From Haliea sp964022665 (GTDB taxonomy: Bacteria > Pseudomonadota > Gammaproteobacteria > Pseudomonadales > Halieaceae): a stretch of 64,000 nucleotides of DNA. Of this stretch, positions 54,084 to 62,159 are shown piece by piece. The notes under the pieces were generated by a model. It saw only the letters and a list, made by a program, of their open reading frames with translations. It made no database searches and was not told the DNA's origin. The stretch covers positions 86,279 through 150,278 of the forward strand of contig CAXIDF010000008.1 in NCBI GenBank assembly GCA_964022665.1, given 5' to 3'. A program made the translations under genes and the position numbers. Position 1 is the first letter of the stretch. Every line of letters starts with the position of its first letter.

Positions 54084-55397
54084 TCAGCGGCTGAAACGCC
54101 GCTGTATGTGTTTTCGCCTCTCCCGCAATTGCGCTCCTCGCTGTTCTGCCGTCAAAGCATGGAAGCCTGGAATCTCATCCGGCAAGTCTTCCGCCGCCAC
54201 CAGACGGGCGCTCGGCCACTGTGACTCGGGCAGGCTTCCCTCCATGCCATCATAACGCAGCAGCAGGGTGCCCCTGCGCAGGCCTCCTGTAGACAGCCAG
54301 TTAGGGTAACCGGGGTCCGCGGCCGCCACCACATGATAATAGGCGCCATCGTCTGCAAGCACCGACTGGTTGCGGGTATAGCTGGAGGTGCCATTGGCGT
54401 ATTCCAGTGAGGCAAACCACAGGTCGGTGATCTGCAAGGCCTGGTACTTGGCACGGGTAGGCCGTGACTCGATCAACAGCACTTGTCCTTCCGGTAGATC
54501 GAAATGCCCGCTCACCATCCAGCGCCCGGCCACCCCGCCAAGGCTCGCGGTATCCAGGGGCTTGGAGAGTTCGTTGGCACTGCGCACCTGACGATAGCGC
54601 TTCTCGACAAACTCGGGCCATACCGCGGTCGACTGTGCAAAAATACGCGCGGTTTCGCGCAAACGCGCCGCAACCTGTGCAGATGATTCGGCGGGGCGCA
54701 GGTCGCCCTCACGCCCCACGCGGTCGATATGGATGTGCCCCGGGGCGGCGTCGGCCCAGTCAGCGTATATCTGGCGAACCACCACGGTGGTACTGTCCGA
54801 CGGGTTGACCAGCGCACCACTCCGTGCGGCTTCATGCTGCGGTCGCAAATCCACCGCGAACTCCCCATCTTCATCAACCGCAATGGATTCGAAGGGCAGG
54901 TAGCCTGCCGAGCGCCCGCTGCCCGCCCAGGGCTCTCCTGCATACAGTTGCACCTCAATGCGTGATGCGGAACCGAGGGTACCGTGAATTCGATAGGCCC
55001 GACCTCCCTCCACAGGGGCGAACAGATAGCGCTGATCGGGGTTATCGCCTCCTTCACGCACATGCATGTCAAGCACACGAAAGAAGGGAAACGCTGCGTC
55101 CTGCAGCATTTCCTGTTCAATGGCTTTCAGCAACATGCGCGAGAGGTGCAGGTACCCCGAGGCGCGCTCTTGGTCATCGCCGTAAGCAGGACTCTCACGC
55201 ACCGACTGCTCTGCGTCATCCAGCGCCTCGCGCAGGAGGGAAAACGCCGCAGGCAATGGGTCTTCCTCAGCCTCGACTGCCCCTGTCACCGTCACGTGCA
55301 GACCGATAGCAAGCAGCCCACAGCGTAACGCCGTGCGCCCATTCACTCCCCAACGCCGCGCCAGCTTTTTATCGGAACCTATCCCAGGTCGCTTCAT
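54084..55397 (-). CDS. DUF1214 domain protein, exported
   Basis: 437-aa protein with an N-terminal hydrophobic signal (CGLLAIGLHVTVTGAVEAEE). The C-terminal half carries the DUF1214 pattern: SLEYANGTSSY, DDGAYYHVVAAADPGYPNWLSTGG, RRGTLLLRYDG. Function is unknown; some members are annotated near lipid or sulfate-ester genes. The start MKRPGIGSDKK at 55397 has AGGGGG just upstream; the frame up to 55538 would cross the TonB receptor terminator. Convergent with the peroxiredoxin gene. Confidence 0.78.
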   Translation of the reverse strand: MKRPGIGSDKKLARRWGVNGRTALRCGLLAIGLHVTVTGAVEAEEDPLPAAFSLLREALDDAEQSVRESPAYGDDQERASGYLHLSRMLLKAIEQEMLQDAAFPFFRVLDMHVREGGDNPDQRYLFAPVEGGRAYRIHGTLGSASRIEVQLYAGEPWAGSGRSAGYLPFESIAVDEDGEFAVDLRPQHEAARSGALVNPSDSTTVVVRQIYADWADAAPGHIHIDRVGREGDLRPAESSAQVAARLRETARIFAQSTAVWPEFVEKRYRQVRSANELSKPLDTASLGGVAGRWMVSGHFDLPEGQVLLIESRPTRAKYQALQITDLWFASLEYANGTSSYTRNQSVLADDGAYYHVVAAADPGYPNWLSTGGLRRGTLLLRYDGMEGSLPESQWPSARLVAAEDLPDEIPGFHALTAEQRGAQLRERRKHIQRRFSR

Positions 55398-55523
55398 CTG
55401 TCCCCCTCGCCAAAAATACCGCCGGTTCATATAGAGGCCAAACCGGCGCCAAACATGATAAGGCCGGCTCAAAGCCTGCATGAACAGCCAACAGCTTCGT
55501 GTATTCACCACTAATGTGCCAGC

Positions 55524-55555
55524 AAAAAAAAGGGGCACCCTCGCAAGGACGCCCC
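55524..55555 (-). terminator. Rho-independent terminator of the TonB receptor gene
   Basis: On the minus strand a 10-bp stem GGGGCGTCCT / AGGGTGCCCC (two G.U pairs, 4-nt loop TGCG) is followed by eight T. It lies 28 bp after the receptor stop codon. Confidence 0.85.
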
Positions 55556-55582
55556 CAAAACCGATACCGCCTGGCTGGTTAA

Positions 55583-58087
55583 TCAGTACTCGTAGGTGAT
55601 GTCCAGACCATACGTGCGCGGCGGACCGTATTCTTCGGTGGTCAGACCGAGGCCGCCGAAGTTGATACCGAAGGTGGGGTAGTCATCATCGGTGAGGTTG
55701 CGGCCCCACAGTGCCACCGACATCATGCCATCGCCCACCTGGATGCTTTCCAGAGAAAGACGTGCGTCGACCAGAGAGCGCGCATCCATGATCGCATGAT
55801 CGTAGATCACCGGCTGGCCACTGACATCGGCAGTCCACAGAGCGGACTCGGCCCATTCATCCTGCCAGTTGACCTGGACATAGCCGCGAATGTCACCGAA
55901 CGAGGTGCGTGCGAACACATAGTCAGCCGATGCGTTGATCTGGTTGCCCGGCGTTGTGCGCTTGGCCGCATCTTTGGTTTCCACACAGGTGCCGCCGGTG
56001 CCACACAACTCGGGGAACTTCTCGAAGTCACCGGTAACATAGGCGTAACCGACACTCAGAATGAGGTCTTCTGCCGGTGCAACCTGCACCTCCAGTTCAC
56101 CACCCCAACGATCCGCTTCACCGGCATTGGTGATAAGGGAGGTCGCGGTACCACCGTCAGACTTGATCTGGCTTACCTGCAGATCTTCGTACACGTAGGT
56201 GTACAGAGAGCCGTTGATGCGCAGACGGTTGTCCCACCAGTCACTCTTCAGGCCCAGTTCCCACTGTTCCATGGTTTCTTCTTCGTAAGCGTTGTCGAAC
56301 ACCTCGCCATTGAAACCACCACTGCGGTAGCCGGTTGCGTAGCGCAGGAAAACGTTCATGTCATCGGTGAGCTGATACGCCGCCGTGAGGTTGCCGCTCA
56401 GGTTGTAGAAGTTCTCTTCCCGGTTGGCTGAGCGCGCAGGCGTCTGGCCAAACGGCGTCGTCACCGCCGAGTAGTCATAGAAGATATCCTTGGTCTCCTC
56501 CGTGTAGCGCAAACCCGCGGTCAGGGACAGACGATCGCCAAGTACATCCGGGCTCCAGGTTGCCTGAGAGAACAGCGCGATGGCGTCAGTCGAGTTTTCA
56601 TAGTACTGGGTGCCGGCACCAGCCAGCGGTGCACTGAATATTGCTGCGCGGTCAAACTTGCCTTCGTCCTCGAAGTAGTACAGGCCCAGCACATAGTCGA
56701 CCCGGTCGGTCGCGCCAATGATGTTGAATTCCTGCGAGGTTTGGTCGTAGTTCGACCGCGTATCCTGCTTGGAGTGATTCACACCCAGAGTGTCGATGCC
56801 AGCCCACAGGCCATCGACAAAGGGATAAGCGAAGCCTGACGTGGGCGCGTACAGCTGCGCCAGTGTCAGGTGTACCAGATCCGAATAGGTGCCTACACCG
56901 TTGGCATCCAGCGAGCTGTCGATGTTCTCGAGGTCGCCGAATACATAGGTTTGCAGCTCACGGTAGGCCGTGATTGAGCGGAAGGTGACGTCGCCCAGTG
57001 CACCCAGATCACCCAGCTCCCAGTTCAGGGTGAGGGTGTGACCCTCAACTTCGTTCTGCGAGGTGGGAACGAAATCGGCTACGCCGCCACTGACGCGGCC
57101 CTGCCCGTCAGCCTCGATGGCCTGGTAGACGCCAATTGTCTCCTGCAGAGAGGGAATCCAGCGCGATGCAATGCGCGGGTCACTTCCCGGAATACTGGCC
57201 CAGAACTGTGCACCCTGCAGGGTACCCTGCAACGCGGAAATGCGGCTCACGTTCCCGGCGGGGTCAAGAGCGGTGAAGCCGGTCACTTTCTGCAGGCCAC
57301 CCTGCTCGTCGAGGTCGCTGCTGTCGAAGCTGTAATCCACGCTCAGTGCATCGGTAGGTTCCCACAACAGGGCGATCCGGTAGGCCTCACGGTCGATGCT
57401 GTCAAAACCGGCTCCGCCGTTGAGGTTGTCATAGAATGGGTCACGCTCGCGTGTCTGATAGCCAAAAGCAGCTGACAGCTTGCCCAGCCCTTCGCCGACT
57501 TCGCCTATCGCGGGCAGGTCAACGTTCACTTTCAGTTCCTGCTCGTCGTACTTGCCCAGCGTCCCCTTGACGCGCACGCCCAGCTCGCCGGTCGGCTTGC
57601 GGGAAATAAAGTTCACGGCACCTGCGGTGGCGTTCCGGCCGTACAGCGTTCCCTGTGGGCCGCGCAATACTTCAATGCGCTCCAACTCGGCAACATCCAT
57701 CGCCGAGCCCTGCATCTTGCCGACGTAAACACCGTCGAGGTAAACAGCCACTGCGGGGTCGAGCGAGAGGTTGGCAGGGCTGCCGCCGCCAAAGCCGCGA
57801 ATAGCGAGGCTGGTCGCTCCGCGTGAGCCCGGGGCGTTAAAACCGGCTACGCCGGGCACTTGTCCAATCAAGCCCTCTGTGTTCTCAATGCTGCGCTGGT
57901 CCAGCGCATCAGTGGTCAGGGCACTGATGGAGACCGGGGTCTCCTGCGTGCTTTCAGCGCGTTTCTGCGCGGTAACAATCACTTCTTCCAGCGCGGTTAC
58001 CTGTGCCTGTGATGCCATGCTCATGCCAAAGGCGATGGATGACAGGGCCAGCGCCAGTGGGCGCGGCGCGAACCTGAATGTCTTCAT
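55583..58087 (-). CDS. TonB-dependent outer-membrane receptor
   Basis: 834-aa TonB-dependent transporter. Signal peptide cleaved near MASQAQ, TonB box region LEEVIVTAQKRAESTQ, plug domain (residues ~45-160) with RGFGGGSPANLSLDPAVAVYLDGVYV and RGPQGTLYGRNATAGAVNF, then a 22-strand barrel ending in GLDITYEY with an aromatic terminus. The sequence type (EEVIVTAQKR, DGVYVGK) matches receptors used for hydrophobic or carbon compounds rather than siderophores, but the ligand is unknown. It follows a TetR gene and lies beside the acyl-CoA cluster. The ATG at 58087 has GAGAGGA 6 nt upstream. Confidence 0.94.
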   Translation of the reverse strand: MKTFRFAPRPLALALSSIAFGMSMASQAQVTALEEVIVTAQKRAESTQETPVSISALTTDALDQRSIENTEGLIGQVPGVAGFNAPGSRGATSLAIRGFGGGSPANLSLDPAVAVYLDGVYVGKMQGSAMDVAELERIEVLRGPQGTLYGRNATAGAVNFISRKPTGELGVRVKGTLGKYDEQELKVNVDLPAIGEVGEGLGKLSAAFGYQTRERDPFYDNLNGGAGFDSIDREAYRIALLWEPTDALSVDYSFDSSDLDEQGGLQKVTGFTALDPAGNVSRISALQGTLQGAQFWASIPGSDPRIASRWIPSLQETIGVYQAIEADGQGRVSGGVADFVPTSQNEVEGHTLTLNWELGDLGALGDVTFRSITAYRELQTYVFGDLENIDSSLDANGVGTYSDLVHLTLAQLYAPTSGFAYPFVDGLWAGIDTLGVNHSKQDTRSNYDQTSQEFNIIGATDRVDYVLGLYYFEDEGKFDRAAIFSAPLAGAGTQYYENSTDAIALFSQATWSPDVLGDRLSLTAGLRYTEETKDIFYDYSAVTTPFGQTPARSANREENFYNLSGNLTAAYQLTDDMNVFLRYATGYRSGGFNGEVFDNAYEEETMEQWELGLKSDWWDNRLRINGSLYTYVYEDLQVSQIKSDGGTATSLITNAGEADRWGGELEVQVAPAEDLILSVGYAYVTGDFEKFPELCGTGGTCVETKDAAKRTTPGNQINASADYVFARTSFGDIRGYVQVNWQDEWAESALWTADVSGQPVIYDHAIMDARSLVDARLSLESIQVGDGMMSVALWGRNLTDDDYPTFGINFGGLGLTTEEYGPPRTYGLDITYEY

Positions 58088-58324
58088 GGGGGATCCTCTC
58101 ATGCGGGTCGAACAGTTATCCCTGCACAGCGCCAGGGCGATGCGGGCCTTTTATGTCTTACCTGGGTGTAACATGTCTCCGGCCTAAAATCTTTCTGCGG
58201 TCACGTTTTAGACGGGGGGCCAACTTTACACCGCGCAACCAGCACGGAATAGTGATGAATTACCAAAAATTGAGGAAGTGGTGCAGGTAGCGATACCAAT
58301 CTGCGAACGCGGTGCGGGAATTAT
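58088..58324. other. Intergenic region upstream of the TonB receptor
   Basis: 237 bp. Inverted repeats CTAAAA (58184-58189) / TTTTAG (58206-58211), 16 bp apart, and TTAC-N6-GTAA near 58159-58172 could be regulator sites for the receptor promoter; neither is strong. No gene. Confidence 0.35.
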
Positions 58325-58966
58325 TCAGTGGTCGGCTGTGCTGGTCTCCGCACGTACGGAAAACCCTGACCCCAGGAAGGCAGCGGCCACTGCCAACTCG
58401 GTATCGACGCTGTATTTCGGGTCTGACAGCCAGCTGAGCAGGCCATACACGTAAATGCCGAGGATGTAATGCGTTATCCGTTCAACGCTGATATCCGACC
58501 GCACCTCACCCTGCGCCTGTCCGTCTCGCAACATGGCGCAAAAACTTTCGTGCAGCAGCGGCCAGCGGTGCTGATCAACGCTGTAGAGAGGATCTTCGTA
58601 GGCACGCAGGGCGAGAATCAGCATGGCGCGGGTGAGCGTGGGGGTTTTCCGTGTCATTTCGGCGCCGTAGGCAAAGAAACGGGCCAGCTGTTCCTCGGCG
58701 GCCCCACCCTCAGCGCGAAAACGCTCGATAGCGGCAGCGAAACGCTCGTCGACGCCAGGCACCAGCGCCTGCAAAATGGCCATCTTGCTTGGAAAGTAGT
58801 TGAAGAGCGTGGGCTTGGAGATGTCCGCCGCCTCGGCCAGCGCTTCGACCGTGACTGCCTCGTACCCCTGCCGCGTGAACAGGCTGCGTGCCACCAGTAA
58901 AATCCGCTCTCGCGTTTCACGCTTCTTGCGCTCACGCCGCCCCTCGCCCTTGATGGCTACACTCAT
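58325..58966 (-). CDS. TetR-family transcriptional regulator (near TonB receptor)
   Basis: 213-aa TetR repressor. Helix-turn-helix at residues ~20-60 (RERILLVARSLFTRQGYEAV; ISKPTLFNYFPSK). The C-terminal ligand domain (TRAMLILALRAYEDPLY) suggests a hydrophobic effector. The N-terminal run of Arg/Lys (RRERKKRETRER) precedes the HTH. Transcribed toward the receptor gene, 237 bp apart; plausibly its regulator. A CTTTAAC / GTTAAAG inverted repeat pair (58969-58975, 59012-59018) lies at its own promoter. Confidence 0.9.
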   Translation of the reverse strand: MSVAIKGEGRRERKKRETRERILLVARSLFTRQGYEAVTVEALAEAADISKPTLFNYFPSKMAILQALVPGVDERFAAAIERFRAEGGAAEEQLARFFAYGAEMTRKTPTLTRAMLILALRAYEDPLYSVDQHRWPLLHESFCAMLRDGQAQGEVRSDISVERITHYILGIYVYGLLSWLSDPKYSVDTELAVAAAFLGSGFSVRAETSTADH

Positions 58967-59058
58967 GACTTTAACTACCGTCTATTATTTTACCCTCGCA
59001 GACAATGTAACGTTAAAGGGGCCCCATTACCATGGCCGAAACACCAAAATGGGTGCGA

Positions 59059-60234
59059 TCAGCGGCTGTAAGCACGCATATTCAAGCCGAACGCGGCCAC
59101 CAGGTCGCGCATGAGCTCCACCACGCCACCACCGAAGGTGTTGATCTGGCACTTCCGGTATTCCTCTTCCAGATCACCGGCCAGCGCAGCACCGGTGCTG
59201 CCGCGATGCAACATACTGGCGGGCCCCATGGCGTCCATCAACAAACGATACACCTCGATCAGGCCCTCAGTGCTGAACGCTTTCATGGCTGACGCGTAGG
59301 CCACCTCCGGTTCGCCGTGCTCCATGCTCCACGCCATGCGCCAGGTCATGAGGCGCATGGCCTCAAGGCGCGCGTAACATTCCGCAAGCAGGCGCTGCAC
59401 GGTGGCATCGTCAATTGGCCGAACACCCGCAGCATCGGGCTCGCGAGACCAGGCGAGCACATCCTGATAAAGGCCATACGCATAGATACCTATGGCGGCC
59501 AGCCCGACCCGCTCATGATTGAGCTGTGAGGTAATCAACTTCCAGCCACCGTTGACCTGGCCGCAGATCATGTCATTGGGACAGCGTACGTCGTTGTAGT
59601 AACTCATGTTGGTGCGCACGCCACCCACCGTGTGGATAGGTGCGAAGCTGAAACCCGGCTGATGCGCATCGACCATGAAGATGCTGATGCCGGCGTGTGG
59701 GCGAGCGGCTTGCAGATCGCTGCGTGCGGCCAGCCAGATGTAATCCGCCGCCTCCGCGCTCGAGGTATACACCTTGGTGCCGTTAATCACCCACTCGTCG
59801 CCCTCAAGCACTGCCGTGGTTTTCAGGGCGGCGAGATCGGAGCCGGCGTCGGATTCGGTGTAGCCAATGGCGAAGTGCAGTTCACCCGCAGCGATTTTGG
59901 GTAGAAAAAACGCCTTATGTTCCTCGGAACCGTGCGCCATAATGGCGGGTGCAACCGTGGAAATCGTCACAAATGGCAGCGGCGCGCGAGCGAGTTGCGC
60001 CTCCTCGAAAAAGATCATCTGATCCATGGGACCCCGCCCTTGGCCGCCATACTCCTTGGGCCAGCCGAGCGCCAGCCAACCGTCCTGGCCAATCTGGCGA
60101 ATCACCGACTTGTAAGCCTCGCCACCTTCATTGCCGCGTGTCGCCTCAATCAGCTCGGGCGTCATAAGTGACTGAAAGTACTCCCGCAGTTCACTGCGCA
60201 AGGCCCGCTGCTCTGCCGTATAGTCGATATGCAC
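59059..60234 (-). CDS. Acyl-CoA dehydrogenase, FadE type (FAD-bearing subunit candidate)
   Basis: 391-aa acyl-CoA dehydrogenase. N-terminal helical domain, the FAD/substrate beta domain with FAIGYTESDAGSD and WVINGTKVYTSS, and a C-terminal NTFGGGVVELMRD that aligns with the catalytic-Glu region. These patterns resemble mycobacterial and proteobacterial steroid-side-chain dehydrogenases, which work as alpha2-beta2 heteromers with a short partner. Such a partner is encoded at 61079-62119. GTG start with GGAGG 9 nt upstream. Divergent from a TetR gene with a nested palindrome between them. Confidence 0.9.
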   Translation of the reverse strand: MHIDYTAEQRALRSELREYFQSLMTPELIEATRGNEGGEAYKSVIRQIGQDGWLALGWPKEYGGQGRGPMDQMIFFEEAQLARAPLPFVTISTVAPAIMAHGSEEHKAFFLPKIAAGELHFAIGYTESDAGSDLAALKTTAVLEGDEWVINGTKVYTSSAEAADYIWLAARSDLQAARPHAGISIFMVDAHQPGFSFAPIHTVGGVRTNMSYYNDVRCPNDMICGQVNGGWKLITSQLNHERVGLAAIGIYAYGLYQDVLAWSREPDAAGVRPIDDATVQRLLAECYARLEAMRLMTWRMAWSMEHGEPEVAYASAMKAFSTEGLIEVYRLLMDAMGPASMLHRGSTGAALAGDLEEEYRKCQINTFGGGVVELMRDLVAAFGLNMRAYSR

Positions 60235-60271
60235 GGTTACCCGCCTCCTGATTACCTGAATGGTCGTGGCC

Positions 60272-60311
60272 GGATTATTATTGAATTTGGATTCAATATC
60301 AATAATAATCC
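60272..60311. promoter_or_regulatory. Nested palindromic operator of the acyl-CoA cluster
   Basis: Outer perfect 13-bp inverted repeats GGATTATTATTGA (60272-60284) and TCAATAATAATCC (60299-60311). Inside, a 16-bp palindrome TTGAAT-TTGG-ATTCAA (60281-60296) of the size recognised by TetR dimers. It lies 38 bp before one start codon and 26 bp before the other, so it could control both divergent transcripts. Confidence 0.72.
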
Positions 60312-60336
60312 AGTTTCAGCCTGACGCACAGATACG

Positions 60337-61026
60337 ATGACTATAAGCGACCATACATCATCAGCACCAAGGCGCCCCAAGGGGGAGCTTGCGCGCGAGC
60401 GGCTGAAAAGTGCCGCGATCGCCCTGCTCGACCGGGTGGGTTATCACCAGCTGCGGGTGAAGGACATCACGGCCGAGGCTGGCGTGGCGGCAGGCCTGTT
60501 CCATCATTACTATAACGGGCTCGAAGCGCTGATTGAGGAAATCCTCGAGGACCACATCGCGGCATTCGAAGCCACCGAGCAGATCGAGCGCGACGTCAGC
60601 AAAGGCGACTGGTTCAGCCGCTTGCGCTCACACTACCGGGTCGCCGTGCACGCGCACGCAGCGCACCCGGGAATCATGCGCTGCATCGATCAATTCTGCG
60701 TTGATGACCCGGCATTCCGGGCGCGCTGGCAGGCTTCCTACAATCGTCGTCTAAAGCTGCTGGCTGCCGTGTTTCCCTACGTGTTCCCGAACAGTGACCT
60801 GAATGAGCACGAGGTCAACCTTGTGGTACACGCGCTCAGCGGTATAGGGCAGGAAGTGCTGCGCACCCGCTACATCGAACGCAACGCAAACCTGTTGGCA
60901 CTCGGTTTGAGCGAGGATGAACTCGCCGAGTGGCTGGCGGCACTGTTCTACCGCGGACTTTTCGCCTGTAATCCACCGCGACGCGTGCTCAACCACGCCG
61001 ACAGGATTCTCTCACTGAAACGATAG
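60337..61026 (+). CDS. TetR-family transcriptional regulator of the acyl-CoA cluster
   Basis: 229-aa TetR protein. HTH at residues ~20-65 (RLKSAAIALLDRVGYHQLRV; AGVAAGLFHHYYNG). The C-terminal effector domain is rich in aromatics and His (HAAHPGIMRCIDQFC). It is divergent from the first dehydrogenase and followed 52 bp later by the second one and the CoA ligase. It is most likely a local repressor relieved by an acyl-CoA and the protein binding the nested palindrome. Confidence 0.9.
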   Translation: MTISDHTSSAPRRPKGELARERLKSAAIALLDRVGYHQLRVKDITAEAGVAAGLFHHYYNGLEALIEEILEDHIAAFEATEQIERDVSKGDWFSRLRSHYRVAVHAHAAHPGIMRCIDQFCVDDPAFRARWQASYNRRLKLLAAVFPYVFPNSDLNEHEVNLVVHALSGIGQEVLRTRYIERNANLLALGLSEDELAEWLAALFYRGLFACNPPRRVLNHADRILSLKR

Positions 61027-61078
61027 GCTTTACACTGAACACGCAGCGGCGGGTACGCCGCACAACAGGAGACTGACC

Positions 61079-62119
61079 ATGGACTTCTCATTAAGTGACG
61101 ATCAGGCGGCCATTGCCGAGCTCGCCACGCGTATTTTTCGCGACCAGGTGGACGACGCCGCGCGCGTGCGGCACCAGAACAGTTTTGACCGGGGGTTGTG
61201 GGAGACTCTCGCAAGCTCGGGTCTTACCGCGCTCGGGCTGTCAGAAGCCAATGGCGGTTCCGGCATGGGGTTCGCTGCGCAGTGCCTTGTCGCACAGGCA
61301 CAGGGCGGGGTTCTCGCCCAGATTCCCCTGGCCGAAACGCTGCTCGCTGCCTACGCACTGGAGCGCGCTGGAGTCAGTGAGGGCTTGAGCAAGGTGGCAG
61401 ATGGCAGCGCCCACGTCACTTTTAGCCTGGGAGCAGGCCTTGAGCTCACCGACGACACCCTGAGCGGCGAGCTGAGCATGGTCCCCTGGGCCGAGGATGC
61501 GCTGTATGTCGTGGTTTGCGCTGGCGACAGGCTGGTCGCTTTCTCTCCCGCTGAAGCTGACCTCACGCTGACACCACAGCGCGTCAGTAATGGCCGCCCT
61601 ACAGCACTGCTGCAAGTGACTCGCGCCAGGGCTATCGACCTCGGTGGCAGCGACGCTATCGCCGCGCTGCGCCAACGCCAACAGGTGATGACCGCGTCAA
61701 TACAACTGGGAGTGGCCAGCGAAGCGCTCGCGCGCACCGCGAGCTATACCACCGAGCGCAAGCAATTCGGCAAAGCCCTGGCCGGTTTCCAGGCCGTCGC
61801 CCACCGCGCAGCGGATGCCTACATGGATATTGAAGCGCTACGTGGCGTGGTCGACAGTGCCATGTGGCGTATTGACGAAGGGCTGGATGCCACTCTGCAG
61901 GCCGGCGCGGCGCGCTGGTGGGCGGCCGAGACGTCACATCGCGTCTCCCATACGGCACAGCACCTGCACGGCGGTATTGGCGCGGATGTAGAGTACCCTA
62001 TTCACCGCTTCTTCCTCTGGGCCAAGCAACTCGAGTTCGACCTCGGAGGCGCCACGCATGAATTGGCCAGCATGGGCAAATACCTGGCCAGCAATCCTCA
62101 GTCAGGCGTCACCCTGTGA
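61079..62119 (+). CDS. Short acyl-CoA dehydrogenase-like protein (heteromer partner candidate)
   Basis: 346-aa member of the acyl-CoA dehydrogenase superfamily, about 40 residues shorter than the full enzymes. The first and third helical domains are clear (MDFSLSDDQAAIAELATRIF; AQHLHGGIGADVEYPIHRF), but the middle beta domain is weak and lacks the usual FAD-binding Ser/Thr-rich motif (T.P.AGSD). Such short proteins form the second subunit in alpha2-beta2 steroid and related dehydrogenases. Co-transcribed with the TetR gene and the CoA ligase. An AGGAG lies 8 nt before the ATG. Confidence 0.87.
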   Translation: MDFSLSDDQAAIAELATRIFRDQVDDAARVRHQNSFDRGLWETLASSGLTALGLSEANGGSGMGFAAQCLVAQAQGGVLAQIPLAETLLAAYALERAGVSEGLSKVADGSAHVTFSLGAGLELTDDTLSGELSMVPWAEDALYVVVCAGDRLVAFSPAEADLTLTPQRVSNGRPTALLQVTRARAIDLGGSDAIAALRQRQQVMTASIQLGVASEALARTASYTTERKQFGKALAGFQAVAHRAADAYMDIEALRGVVDSAMWRIDEGLDATLQAGAARWWAAETSHRVSHTAQHLHGGIGADVEYPIHRFFLWAKQLEFDLGGATHELASMGKYLASNPQSGVTL

Positions 62120-62159
62120 GCCACGTCCCAGCCTTCCCATCGTTTTTTCGGAGCCACGC

